Under the pieces are notes generated by a model. The model worked only from the letters and a program-made list of their open reading frames with translations, was not told the DNA's origin and made no database searches. A stretch of 64,000 nucleotides of DNA from assembly GCF_001969445.1 (NCBI RefSeq), contig NZ_CP017297.1:930001-994000 (forward strand). The letters are read 5' to 3'. Within the stretch, counting starts at the first letter, position 1, and each line of letters opens with the position of its first letter. The position numbers and the translations under genes were made by a program. This DNA is from Brachybacterium sp. P6-10-X1. Its GTDB lineage: Bacteria > Actinomycetota > Actinomycetes > Actinomycetales > Dermabacteraceae. Positions 36,440 to 45,763 of the stretch are shown here, piece by piece.

Positions 36440-37057
36440 ATGGCCAAGCTGCACTTCAAGTACGGAGCGATGAACTCCGGCAAGTCCGACACCCTGATCA
36501 AGACCGCCTACAACTACGACGAGCGGGGCCTGGCCACGCTCACGGTGAAGCCGGCGCTGGACACCAAGGGCGAGGACTGGGTGGTCGCGCGTGGCGGAGC
36601 CCGGCGCCGGGTCGACGTCCTGGCCCGCTCCGGCGAGGAGCTGCGCGAGCACGTGCATGCGATCGCCGACGAGCGCGGCCTGCGGCCCCTGCACGCCGTG
36701 CTGGTCGACGAGGCGCAGTTCCTCGACCCCGCCCAGATCGATCAGCTGTTCCGCGTCGCCAAGCAGGACGGCATCTCGGTGATCTGCTACGGGCTGCGCA
36801 CCGACTTCCGCACCGCGACGTTCCCCGGCGCGCTGCGACTGTTCGAGCTGGCCGACAACGTCGAGAAGCTCCCGACGATGTGCCGCTGCGGATCGCAGGC
36901 CGAGTTCAACTGCCGCATGGTCGACGGCCGCTTCGTCTTCGAGGGCGATCAGGTCGCGATCGACGAGGCGCAGGCGGGCCCCGTCAGCTATGTGTCGCTG
37001 TGCGGACCGTGCTTCATGCAGGAGCAGGAGACGGCCGGCGTGCACGTGCTGGGCTGA
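36440..37057 (+). CDS. tdk: Thymidine kinase
   Basis: Tdk phosphorylates thymidine in nucleotide salvage. The 205-residue protein has the P-loop GAMNSGKS (residues 9-16), the DEAQFL catalytic segment near residue 93 and the lasso-domain zinc cysteines in MCRCGSQAEFNCRMVDG and LCGPCF. Family length is normal. ATG 36440 follows GGAG with an 8-base spacer. It is a single gene, convergent with the YtxH-like gene; a 12-base palindrome at 37073-37084 lies between them. Confidence 0.96.
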   Translation: MAKLHFKYGAMNSGKSDTLIKTAYNYDERGLATLTVKPALDTKGEDWVVARGGARRRVDVLARSGEELREHVHAIADERGLRPLHAVLVDEAQFLDPAQIDQLFRVAKQDGISVICYGLRTDFRTATFPGALRLFELADNVEKLPTMCRCGSQAEFNCRMVDGRFVFEGDQVAIDEAQAGPVSYVSLCGPCFMQEQETAGVHVLG

Positions 37058-37154
37058 CTGTGAAGATGGCGTGGTCGGCCGACCGGGAACGACATGGCGC
37101 GCCGCGCCCGTCAGCGGCGCACGGCCCGCGATGACATCGTCCGGCGGGCGCTCC

Positions 37155-37541
37155 TCAGGAGCTGAGCGGGCGGTCCTCCCCGACCTCGCCGTCGCCGCCG
37201 GCATCCGCGGAATCCTTCGAGGCCGTGGCGAGGACCTCGGCGTCCTCATCGAGTTCGCCCTCGGCTCCGCCGCCGAGGCGCTCCTTGGCGGAACCGGCCG
37301 CCCCGGCCACCCCGCCCTTGACGGAGGAGGCGACCTCGGGTGCCTTCTCCTTGACGGTGCTCGCGGTGTCCTGCGCGACCCGCTCGGCGGTGTCCTTGGC
37401 CTGGTGAGCCCGTCGCTGCACCTCGGGATCGTCCGCGACCTGGCGTGCGGTGCGCTCGAGGGACTCGTAGGGGCCCCGACCCGCTCGCGAGCCGACCACG
37501 AAGCCGATGGCGAGTCCGGCCAGGAAAATGAACTTCTTCAT
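37155..37541 (-). CDS. YtxH-like small membrane-anchored protein
   Basis: This 128-residue protein begins with one hydrophobic segment (KFIFLAGLAIGFVVGSRAG, residues 3-21) followed by a long, charged, Ala/Glu/Lys-rich helix and an acidic tail. This resembles the YtxH domain group, whose role is uncertain and often linked to stress. ATG 37541 follows GGAGG with a 5-base spacer. It faces away from putA. Confidence 0.78.
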   Translation of the reverse strand: MKKFIFLAGLAIGFVVGSRAGRGPYESLERTARQVADDPEVQRRAHQAKDTAERVAQDTASTVKEKAPEVASSVKGGVAGAAGSAKERLGGGAEGELDEDAEVLATASKDSADAGGDGEVGEDRPLSS

Positions 37542-37947
37542 CGCTGCCTCCAGGGATCGTCGATGTCGTGGACCGCATCGTGTCACAGGAGGGTCACGAT
37601 GGGGCGAGAGTCCGACCGACCGGTCCTCGCCCCGACAGCGCCACCGTCCGCCTCCTCCGCCGCTATCGGCGCCCCCGTCGGAGCACTCTCCCTGCGTTTC
37701 TCCTGCGCGTCTCGTGCCCGTGCCGTGGTCGTCCCACCCCGCGTCGTGCGTGCCTCGTCCCCGCCCCGTTCCACTCCGGTCACACAATCCGCACGCGCGC
37801 GCGATCGGATCCTCAGACGACGCGCCGGCAAAAGCTCTACGATCACTGCAGGGCAACGATGCCCCGCGCCGACCGTTCCCGCCGTGGTTGCACGGCGACC
37901 GAGGAGATGACCTGTTGTCCCCGTCGCAGTTCCCGCTCGATGAGCGC
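37542..37947. other. Intergenic region between the YtxH-like gene and putA
   Basis: No gene is supported in these 406 bases. An 8-bp inverted repeat, GGGGCGAG (37601-37608) with CTCGCCCC (37626-37633), could be a hairpin or operator. A TACGAT box at 37838-37843 is a possible -10 for putA. GAGGAG near 37901 precedes a TTG at 37915 that is in frame with putA. Confidence 0.5.
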
Positions 37948-40900
37948 ATGACCACCACGTTGACCATCGAGGATGTCGCCGCTCAGGTACGCGCCTGGGT
38001 CGAGGCCGCCGCGACCCGGCCGATCCCCGGAGCCGCGAAGATGCTCTCGGATCTGCTGCGCGATCCGCAGGGCCTGAACTTCACCCTGGACTTCGTCGAC
38101 CGCGTGATCCGGCCCGAGGATCCGAAGGCCGCGGCCGTCGAGCTGCGCCGCCTGGCCCAGGACCCGCCCGGGTTCCTCCCGCCCGCGCTGCGCCGAGTGG
38201 TCTCCCTCGGCGGCAGCGCGTCCCACCTGGCCCCTTCCGTCGTCGTTCCCACGGCGCAGGCCGCCATGCGCACAATGGTCTCCCACCTCATCCTCGACGC
38301 CCGCAGCGGACCGCTGACCACCGCGATCACGCGGCTGACCGCGGACGGCACCACCTTGAACATCAATCTGCTCGGCGAGGCCGTGCTCGGGGCGAAGGAG
38401 GCGTCGCGGCGCCTGCAGGGCGTGCGCGAGCTCGTCGCCCGTCCGGACGTCGACTACGCCTCGATCAAGGTCTCGTCGATCGTGGACCACCTGCCGCTGT
38501 GGGCCGCTTCCCGGACCGTCGACCACATCGTCGAGGTCCTGCTGCCGCTCTACCTCGACGCGGCCCGCGCGGAGCACCCCACGTTCTTGAACATGGACAT
38601 GGAGGAGTACCGGGACCTCGAGCTGACGCTGCAGGTCTTCGAGAAGCTCCTGGACCGCCCCGAGCTCGCCCAGCTCCACGCCGGCATCGTCCTGCAGGCG
38701 TACCTGCCCGACGCCCCCTCGGCGATGGCGCGGCTGCGCCGCTTCGCCGAGCGGCGTGTCGCCTCCGGCGGGGCCCCGGTGAAGGTGCGCCTGGTCAAGG
38801 GCGCGAATCTCGCGATGGAGAAGGTCGACGCCTCCGTGCACGGGTGGACGCAGGCTCCGCTGCTCAGCAAGGAGGAGACCGACGCGCAGTACAAGCGGAT
38901 GCTGCTCGAGGCACTGCATCCCGAGCAGCTGCGGTCCGTGCAGCTGGGCGTGGCCGGGCACAACCTGTTCGACGTCGCCTTCGCGCATCTGCTGATGGGT
39001 GAGCGGGAGATCCCCGTCGGCCCCGGGAGCGGGGTCGAGTTCGAGATGCTCGCGGGCATGGCCCCGGGGCAGCAGGCCGTGGTCCGCGAGGCGACCGGCA
39101 GCATGCGGCTGTACGTCCCCGTGGTCCACCCCCGCCACTTCGATGTCGCCGTCTCCTACCTCGTGCGTCGGCTGGAGGAGAACGCGTCCTCGGAGAACTT
39201 CCTGTCGGCCGCCTTCGAGCTCGACACCGAGCCGGACCTGTTCACCCGCGAGGAGCAGCGCTTCTCCCGTGCCCTCGCCCGGGCGCTGACCGAGACCTCG
39301 GTGGCCACCCATCGTGACCAGGACCGCGCCCACGAGAGCCCCGCCGGCGAGGCCGTCGAGCTCGGGACGACGACGCTGCCGGCCGTCCCCGGGGCCTTCC
39401 GCAACACTCCCGACACCGATCTTTCCACCGCCGCGAACCAGGAATGGGCCGAGGCCGTCACCTACCGGATCCGCACCTCCGTCCTCGGGGAGCAGGAGGC
39501 GGCCGACGCCTGGATCGAGACGGTCGAGGGCGTGCAGTCGGTCCTGACCCGCGCTCTCGAGGCCCAGCAGGACTGGGCGGCGCTGCCCGTCCAGAAGCGG
39601 GCCCAGGTCCTGCGCCGCGCCGCCGGGACCCTGGCCGCACACCGCGGTGACCTGCTGGAGGTCATGGCCTCGGAGACCGGCAAGACCTTCGAGCAGGGCG
39701 ACCCGGAGATCAGCGAGGCGATCGACTTCGCCCTGTACTACGCGGAGCAGGCCGAGCAGCTCGATCATCAGGAGGACGTCGCGTTCACCCCGCGCCCGCT
39801 GACGCTCGTCACCCCGCCGTGGAACTTCCCGGTGGCGATCCCCACCGGTGGGACGCTCGCCGCCCTGGTCACCGGCAGCGCCGTGATCATGAAGCCGGCC
39901 CCGCAGTCCCGGCGCTGCGGTGCCCTGATCGGCCGCCTGCTGCATGAGGCGGGCGTCCCCGAGGGGGTGCTCACCCTCGTCGACGTGCCCGAGAACGAGG
40001 TGGGTCGCGCCCTGATCTCGGATCCGCGGGTCGATCAGCTCATCCTCACCGGGGGCTCGGACACGGCCGCGCTGTTCGCGTCCTGGCGGCCCGAGCTGCG
40101 GATCCTCGCCGAGACCAGCGGCAAGAACTCGATCATCGTCACCCCGCACGCGGATCTGGATCTGGCTGCGCACGATGTCGCCACCAGCGCCTTCGGGCAC
40201 GCAGGGCAGAAGTGCTCGGCCGCCTCCCTGGTGATCACCGTCGGCTCCGTCTCCGATTCCCGCCGCTTCTCCGCGCAGCTCGCCGATGCGGTGCTCAGCC
40301 TCCACGTCGGCGAGCCGACGGATCCGACCGTCCAGATGGGCCCGGTCATCGAGGAGCCCGGCGAGAAGCTCGCCTCCGGGCTGACGGAGCTGGCTGATGG
40401 TGAGTCCTGGCTCGCGCGCCCCCGGCAGCTGGACGGTTCCGGGCGCCTGTTCTCCCCCGGTGTGCGCGCCGGCGTCGAGGAGGGTTCCGCGTTCCACCTC
40501 ACGGAGTACTTCGGTCCGATCCTCGGCGTGATCCATGCCGAGACCCTCGAGGACGCGGTGCGGATCCAGAACGGCACCGCCTACGGCCTCACCGCCGGGC
40601 TGCACTCGCTGGAACCCGCCGAGATCGCCTGGTGGACCGAGCACGTCGAGGCCGGGAACCTCTACGTCAACCGCGGCATCACCGGGGCCATCGTGCAGCG
40701 TCAGCCCTTCGGCGGCTGGAAGCGCTCGGCGATCGGGCAGACCTCGAAGGCCGGCGGCCCGAACTACCTCGTCCACCTCATGGACGCCGCCGACGCGGGG
40801 TCGGCGCTCTCGGCCGGTGACGAGGACGCCTGGCTGTCCGCCGCCCGTCACTCCGACCGCGAGCACTGGGCGAGCACTTTCGTTCCGCGGGACGTGCAGG

Positions 40901-41376
40901 ACCTGCACGGCGAGATCAACGTCCTGCGGCATCTGCCGATCCCGGTGCTGATCCGGGCGGCCGCCGGCACGTCCGCGACCCAGCTGGCCCGCGTGCTGCA
41001 TGCCGCCGCGACCGTGGACGCCGACGTCGAGGTCTCCCTGGCCGACCCGGCGCTGACCGAGGTCGCCACCGCCGCGGGTCTGTCGGGGTCCGAGGTCCAG
41101 GTGGAAGACGCCCCGACCTTCGCGCGCCGGGTGCCCGGTCTCCGCCGGCCGCGGATCCGTCTGCTCGGCGAGGCCGACGAGCATCTGCGCGCCGCGACCG
41201 CCGAGCACGTCGAGGTCGCCCTGTTCACCGGTGCCGTGGTCGCCAGCGGCCGGGTGGAGATGCTGCCGTTCCTGCACGAGCAGGCGATCAGCGCCACGGA
41301 CCACCGCTTCGGCAATCCCCTGCCCCACCAGCTGGACCTCACCGGCGGACGGGGCTACGCCCGCGGACCGGCCTGA
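37948..41376 (+). CDS. putA: PutA: proline dehydrogenase / L-glutamate-gamma-semialdehyde dehydrogenase
   Basis: PutA oxidises proline to glutamate in two steps. The 1142-residue protein lacks the DNA-binding N-terminus of enterobacterial PutA. The FAD proline dehydrogenase barrel spans about residues 60-430, with VRLVKGANLAMEKV and RRFAERRVASGG. The aldehyde dehydrogenase domain follows, with PWNFPVAIPTGGTLAALVTG, LAETSGKNSIIV and catalytic Cys756 in GHAGQKCSAASLV. The last 180 residues are the PutA C-terminal domain ending FLHEQAISATDHRFGNP. ATG 37948 has a weak ribosome site. TTG 37915, 8 bases after GAGGAG, would add 11 residues and may be the true start. Confidence 0.95.
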   Translation: MTTTLTIEDVAAQVRAWVEAAATRPIPGAAKMLSDLLRDPQGLNFTLDFVDRVIRPEDPKAAAVELRRLAQDPPGFLPPALRRVVSLGGSASHLAPSVVVPTAQAAMRTMVSHLILDARSGPLTTAITRLTADGTTLNINLLGEAVLGAKEASRRLQGVRELVARPDVDYASIKVSSIVDHLPLWAASRTVDHIVEVLLPLYLDAARAEHPTFLNMDMEEYRDLELTLQVFEKLLDRPELAQLHAGIVLQAYLPDAPSAMARLRRFAERRVASGGAPVKVRLVKGANLAMEKVDASVHGWTQAPLLSKEETDAQYKRMLLEALHPEQLRSVQLGVAGHNLFDVAFAHLLMGEREIPVGPGSGVEFEMLAGMAPGQQAVVREATGSMRLYVPVVHPRHFDVAVSYLVRRLEENASSENFLSAAFELDTEPDLFTREEQRFSRALARALTETSVATHRDQDRAHESPAGEAVELGTTTLPAVPGAFRNTPDTDLSTAANQEWAEAVTYRIRTSVLGEQEAADAWIETVEGVQSVLTRALEAQQDWAALPVQKRAQVLRRAAGTLAAHRGDLLEVMASETGKTFEQGDPEISEAIDFALYYAEQAEQLDHQEDVAFTPRPLTLVTPPWNFPVAIPTGGTLAALVTGSAVIMKPAPQSRRCGALIGRLLHEAGVPEGVLTLVDVPENEVGRALISDPRVDQLILTGGSDTAALFASWRPELRILAETSGKNSIIVTPHADLDLAAHDVATSAFGHAGQKCSAASLVITVGSVSDSRRFSAQLADAVLSLHVGEPTDPTVQMGPVIEEPGEKLASGLTELADGESWLARPRQLDGSGRLFSPGVRAGVEEGSAFHLTEYFGPILGVIHAETLEDAVRIQNGTAYGLTAGLHSLEPAEIAWWTEHVEAGNLYVNRGITGAIVQRQPFGGWKRSAIGQTSKAGGPNYLVHLMDAADAGSALSAGDEDAWLSAARHSDREHWASTFVPRDVQDLHGEINVLRHLPIPVLIRAAAGTSATQLARVLHAAATVDADVEVSLADPALTEVATAAGLSGSEVQVEDAPTFARRVPGLRRPRIRLLGEADEHLRAATAEHVEVALFTGAVVASGRVEMLPFLHEQAISATDHRFGNPLPHQLDLTGGRGYARGPA

Positions 41377-41557
41377 CGGGCCGCCCGCGCACGGTCGTGC
41401 CGCGCGACGCGCCGAGCCCCGCGACTCGCCGCGGTGCGATCCCGGGCCTCGCCGCGCCGCGCATCTCGCCGTGCGCCGTCGGGCGCGCCTCGACCTAGCC
41501 CCGGCGCCGGGGTCGTACTCTGACGCGGTCGTCACGAGGTGAGCATCGAGGAGATCC

Positions 41558-42772
41558 ATGACCGACGCCGATCCGAGCCGACCGCGTCCTGGTGCCCAGC
41601 ATCGCCGTGCCCCGGCACTGCGGCGCCCCGGGGGCACTGCACCGTCGGCCGCCGCCGCGGCGGACCATGAACGGGATGCGGGCGTCGCGTCCCCACCAGC
41701 CACCGGCCGGGAGGATCTGCCGCCGACGCCCCCCGCGAAGACAGTGCGCGATCCGTTCCTGGACAACGCCCGCGGCATTCTCATCACCCTCGTCGTCGTC
41801 GGGCACACGCTCGAATGCTTCGACGGCAAGTCCGGGTTCCTCGGGGGCGCGATCCATACCTGGATCTATTCCTTCCACATGGCCGCATTCGTGGCCATCT
41901 CCGGGTTCCTCTCCCGCTCCTATCGCAATGAGCCGCGGCAGGTGCGCCGCCTGCTGACCGCGATGCTCGCGCCGTTCCTGATCTTCCAGATGCTCCACGA
42001 GGTCGGGAAGATGCTGCTGCTGGGCCAGGAATTCCATCTGCAGTTCGTCTCCACCGCCTGGACCCTGTGGTTCCTGCTGGCTCTGCTGATGTGGCGCCTG
42101 ATCACGCCCGTGCTGCGGGTGCTGCGCTATCCGCTGGTGTTCGCCGTGGCCGTCGCGGTGATCGCTCCGCTGGATCCCGATCTGGACAGCACCTTCACCC
42201 TGGGGCGCTTCTTCGAGATGCTGCCGTTCTTCGTCCTGGGGCTGGTGACGACGCCGGCGATGCTGCAGAAGCTGAAGACGCTGCCCCACCGCGTCTGGGT
42301 CGGCGGCGGCGTTCTGCTGGCGGCGCTGGTGTTCTCCTTCGCCACCCACGAGATGTATTCGGTCTCGCGGTTCTTCCTCCGCGGCAGCTACGCCGACGGG
42401 CCCTACGAGATCTGGCTCGCGATCATCATGCAGATCCTGGTGCTCGCCGCCGGCATGGTCGGCACGGTCGCCCTGCTGCTGGCCACGCCGCTGGGACAGA
42501 CGATCTGGACCGCGCTCGGTGCCCGCTCGTTGACGATCTACCTCCTGCATCCTCTGGTCCTGCTGCCGATCCGCTACATGGACGAGCCCTTCGCCTGGGT
42601 CGAGGCCTGGTGGGCGCCGCTGCCCCTGATCGTCATCGGTCTGGCGATCACCGCGGTGCTCTCCCGCGGCATCGTCGCCACCGCGACACGCTGGGTCACC
42701 GATCCGCCGATCGGGAACCTCCTGGTCAAGGACGAGGTCGCCCCGCAGGGTGGACGACGCACCGCCGCCTGA
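41558..42772 (+). CDS. Acyltransferase 3 family membrane protein
   Basis: This 404-residue integral membrane protein has a 65-residue disordered N-terminus followed by about ten hydrophobic segments. The family start DPFLDNARGILITLVVVGHTLE is clear, with the conserved His near residue 87, then FHMAAFVAISGFLSR. Members transfer acetyl or other acyl groups to sugars in the envelope; the fucose acetylase-like group is the nearest resemblance. ATG 41558 follows GAGGAGATCC. A TACTCT box at 41516-41521 may be the -10. A 14-base perfect palindrome lies just before it at 41499-41512. Confidence 0.88.
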   Translation: MTDADPSRPRPGAQHRRAPALRRPGGTAPSAAAAADHERDAGVASPPATGREDLPPTPPAKTVRDPFLDNARGILITLVVVGHTLECFDGKSGFLGGAIHTWIYSFHMAAFVAISGFLSRSYRNEPRQVRRLLTAMLAPFLIFQMLHEVGKMLLLGQEFHLQFVSTAWTLWFLLALLMWRLITPVLRVLRYPLVFAVAVAVIAPLDPDLDSTFTLGRFFEMLPFFVLGLVTTPAMLQKLKTLPHRVWVGGGVLLAALVFSFATHEMYSVSRFFLRGSYADGPYEIWLAIIMQILVLAAGMVGTVALLLATPLGQTIWTALGARSLTIYLLHPLVLLPIRYMDEPFAWVEAWWAPLPLIVIGLAITAVLSRGIVATATRWVTDPPIGNLLVKDEVAPQGGRRTAA

Positions 42773-42870
42773 GGGGACGTCCGATCGGTACCAAGAAGCG
42801 TGCGCCGGATCACACCTCCCGCTAGCGTAGGGGCGCCCCCATCCCCGATCGCCCCGCGAGGTGCCTCGCC

Positions 42871-44163
42871 ATGACCGACCCGGCCGTCCCCGTCTCCCCG
42901 TCGCGGCGCGGCGTGCTCTCCGCTGCGCTCACCTCCACGGCGGTCCTCGCCGTCCCTCCTGCAGCCACCGCTGCCCCCGTCGAGAGGACTCTTCCCGTCG
43001 CGTCCGAGAACGACCGCTCCCCCGTCGGCCCTGTCACCCCGAGGCAGGCCCGTGACCGGGCGGTCGCGGCCTCGGCAGCGCTTTTGACGCACTTCCGCGC
43101 CGAGACGGACCCGGACATGCTCATCGAGCGCTTCCCCCGCCAGGAGGGCGATCCGGAGTTCAGCTATGCGTGGCCGCTGTCGCAGGCTCGCGCCGCGGTC
43201 ACCGAGCTCATCGCCGCGCTCACGGACGGTGGCCCGCCCACGCACACGGGCGACCTCGATCCCGACGCGGCCGATGCCGCCCTGATCCGCGCCCAGGAGC
43301 ACTACTGGTACCCCGCAGGGGGCACCACCGGCCTGCCCGGCTACACCGCCGCGACCGACTCGATCCAGGGTGCCCACGGCGATTTCTACTACGACGACAA
43401 CGACTGGATCGCGCTGCTCGAGATCGAACAGCACCTGCTCACCGACGGATCGGCGGGAGACCTGGATCGTGCCCGCCAGCTGCTGGACCTCTTCCGCTCC
43501 GGGGAGTCCACCGACCAGAGCCTGGCCTCCCCCGGCGGCATCTTCTGGACTCAGGCTGACTGGAACCGGGATCGCAACACCGTCTCCACCGTGCCGTCGG
43601 CGAAGGTCGCCCTGCGGTGGCATCAGCTCACCGGGGATCCCGCTGCCCTCGAGGACGCCCTGCGCTGGATGTCCTGGGCCCGGGAGACCCTGCTGGCACC
43701 GGAGGGTCTGTACTGGGACAACATCAAGCCCGACGGGCAGATCGACACGACCTTCTGGACCTACAACCAGGGCGTCCCGCTCGGGGCCGAGGCGCTCGCC
43801 TATGAGATCACCGGCGAGAGCGTCCACCGGGACAACGCCCTGGATCTGGTCGAGGCGATCTTCGCGCGGTATCGCCCGTTCGAGGACGGCGGTCCCTTCG
43901 ACGAGCAGCCGCTCCAGTTCAACGCCATCCTCCTGTCGAACCTGCTGATGGCGGAGTCGATCCTGGGCAGCCGCGTCCGAGGTCGGGAGATCACCGAGGA
44001 GTACGCGCAGCGACTCTGGGACACCCGGCGCGATCCCGAGACCGACCTGGTCACCGATTCGCGAGAGACCGACGCCGGGACCCACCTGCTCGATCAGGCC
44101 GGTTTCGCCCGCTCCCTCGCGCTCGCCGCAGCGCCACGTCCACTCTGGCCCCACCTGAGCTGA
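42871..44163 (+). CDS. Exported glycoside hydrolase family 76-like protein
   Basis: GH76 enzymes cleave alpha-1,6-mannose links. The 430-residue protein has a twin-arginine signal (SRRGVLSAALTSTAVLAVPPAATAA, residues 11-35). The predicted catalytic aspartate pair is at residues 175-176 in DFYYDDNDWIA, followed by GGIFWTQADWNRDRNTVSTVPSAKVAL, YWDNIKPDG and WTYNQGVPLGA, all typical of the family's six-hairpin barrel. The substrate might be cell-envelope mannan, since it is exported. GAGG lies 9 bases before ATG 42871. Confidence 0.85.
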   Translation: MTDPAVPVSPSRRGVLSAALTSTAVLAVPPAATAAPVERTLPVASENDRSPVGPVTPRQARDRAVAASAALLTHFRAETDPDMLIERFPRQEGDPEFSYAWPLSQARAAVTELIAALTDGGPPTHTGDLDPDAADAALIRAQEHYWYPAGGTTGLPGYTAATDSIQGAHGDFYYDDNDWIALLEIEQHLLTDGSAGDLDRARQLLDLFRSGESTDQSLASPGGIFWTQADWNRDRNTVSTVPSAKVALRWHQLTGDPAALEDALRWMSWARETLLAPEGLYWDNIKPDGQIDTTFWTYNQGVPLGAEALAYEITGESVHRDNALDLVEAIFARYRPFEDGGPFDEQPLQFNAILLSNLLMAESILGSRVRGREITEEYAQRLWDTRRDPETDLVTDSRETDAGTHLLDQAGFARSLALAAAPRPLWPHLS

Positions 44164-44248
44164 CTGAGCAGACGGCCCTGCGCGCATCGCCGTGCCCGGC
44201 GCCGCGGTGCCGAAAGCAGCACATCCGGACCCGCGCCCCGCTGCTCGC

Positions 44249-45637
44249 TCAGGCCGGGCTGACCGTGCCGACGCGGGCACCCTCGGGCACCTCGCCGCCC
44301 TCGGCGCCCAGCACGGCATCTCCGACCACGGTGACGTCGCCGCCGAAGGTCCAGTCTCCCTGGACGTCCAGGCTGACGGCGTCCTTGAGCGAGGGCACGC
44401 CGTGCGAGAAGCGCGGCTCGAAGTCGCCGATCAGCTTGTAGGACGCCGCGCTCAGCGACACCGACGGCACCGTGTCGACCCGCTGGACCAGGGCCGCGCG
44501 CTCGTCGAGGTCGTACACGTCGGAGCGGATCAGCATCAGGTCGCTGGTGGCCTTGACCGGCAGGAAGCGGTCCCGGCCCACGACGATCGCGGTCGCCCCG
44601 TCGAACACCTCGATCGCTGCGCCCATGGCGGATTCGAGCTGGTAGACGGCCGGGCTCGACGAGTCTGAGGGGTCGACGGTCTTCTCGTTGCGGATCAGCG
44701 GCAGGCCCATGACGCCCTTGCGCTCCTTCAGCACGGCGTCGAGCTTCTCCAGATCGAACCAGAGGTTGTTGGTGTGGAAGAAGGGGTGGCGGTGCTCGTC
44801 GGTGAAGTAGTCCATCTCCTCGGCCGGGGTCTGCGCGGTGTCACGCAGGATGAGACGGCCGTCGGACGTGCGCACCGCCAGGTGACCGCCCTTGCGGTCC
44901 GCGGGCGTCCGGCGGCACAGCTCGGCGGCATAGGGGGGCCCGGTGGAAGCGAACCAGGAGGCCAGGACGGGGCTGGGGACGGTGCCGAGGTTGTCGGAGT
45001 TGGAGACGGAGGCGTAGGTGAAGCCGGCGTCCAGCAGCTGCTGGAGCAGCCCGGAGGTCTGCAGGGCGGTGTAGAGGTCGCCGTGGCCGGGCGGGCACCA
45101 TTCCAGCGCCGGGTCCTGCTCCCAGGTGACCGGCGTGAGGTCGTCGGTGCGGAGCTTGGGCTCCTTGTTCTGCAGGAAGTCCAACGGCAGGTCGCCGACA
45201 CGCAGGTCGGGATACTTCTCGAGCACGGCGAGGGTGTCCTCGCGCGTGCGGAAGGAGTTCATGAAGATCAGCGGCAGCCGCGAGCCGGTTCCGCGCCGGG
45301 CGGCCAGGACCTGCTCGACCAGGAGGTCCAGGAAGTTCTTGCCGTCCCGCACGGGCAGCAGGGACTTGGCCTGGTCCAATCCCATCGAGGTGCCGAGCCC
45401 GCCGTTGAGATTGATGATGGCGAGCCGGTCGAAGACCTGTTTGGCGTGGGCGGGATCGATCGTGACGTCCTCGAGCAGCGGCGGGTCGAGGTAGGGCTCG
45501 ATCGTGCCCTCGGGGATGGTGCCGGTGACCCCCTCCTCGAGCTGACCGTAGTAGTGGGTGAAGACGTCGATGGCGGTCCGGGCGACCCCGGCATCGGCCA
45601 TCTTCTGCTGGGCGGCCTGAAGTCCTTCGTTGCTCAT
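44249..45637 (-). CDS. UTP-glucose-1-phosphate uridylyltransferase (UDPGP/UGP2 type)
   Basis: This enzyme makes UDP-glucose from UTP and glucose 1-phosphate. The 462-residue protein belongs to the eukaryote-like UDPGP family, not to GalU. Motifs are INLNGGLGTSMGLDQAKSLLPV (nucleotide loop at 78-86 and a Lys at 91), EWCPPGHGDLYTAL, ASVSNSDNLG and FFHTNNLWFDLEKL. A left-handed beta-helix-like C-terminus follows. TACCCT (45649-45644) ends 6 bases before ATG 45637, so the transcript is probably leaderless. It is divergent from the DUF899 gene. Confidence 0.92.
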   Translation of the reverse strand: MSNEGLQAAQQKMADAGVARTAIDVFTHYYGQLEEGVTGTIPEGTIEPYLDPPLLEDVTIDPAHAKQVFDRLAIINLNGGLGTSMGLDQAKSLLPVRDGKNFLDLLVEQVLAARRGTGSRLPLIFMNSFRTREDTLAVLEKYPDLRVGDLPLDFLQNKEPKLRTDDLTPVTWEQDPALEWCPPGHGDLYTALQTSGLLQQLLDAGFTYASVSNSDNLGTVPSPVLASWFASTGPPYAAELCRRTPADRKGGHLAVRTSDGRLILRDTAQTPAEEMDYFTDEHRHPFFHTNNLWFDLEKLDAVLKERKGVMGLPLIRNEKTVDPSDSSSPAVYQLESAMGAAIEVFDGATAIVVGRDRFLPVKATSDLMLIRSDVYDLDERAALVQRVDTVPSVSLSAASYKLIGDFEPRFSHGVPSLKDAVSLDVQGDWTFGGDVTVVGDAVLGAEGGEVPEGARVGTVSPA

Positions 45638-45763
45638 GGTCACAGGGTATCCAGTGATCGCCACCCGCCCCGAATCCCTTCCGTCGCCGCGGCACGAGTG
45701 CTTGACTGGATACCGCCGCGCCACAGGCACCGCCGCCCGGCGCGCGAGGCCCGGGAGGACACC

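Noticed and set aside
37843..41829. A 1328-codon open frame on the minus strand, opposite putA
   Set aside because: It is antisense to a clearly conserved enzyme, is rich in Gly/Arg/His/Gln with no domain, and arises from GC-biased third positions.
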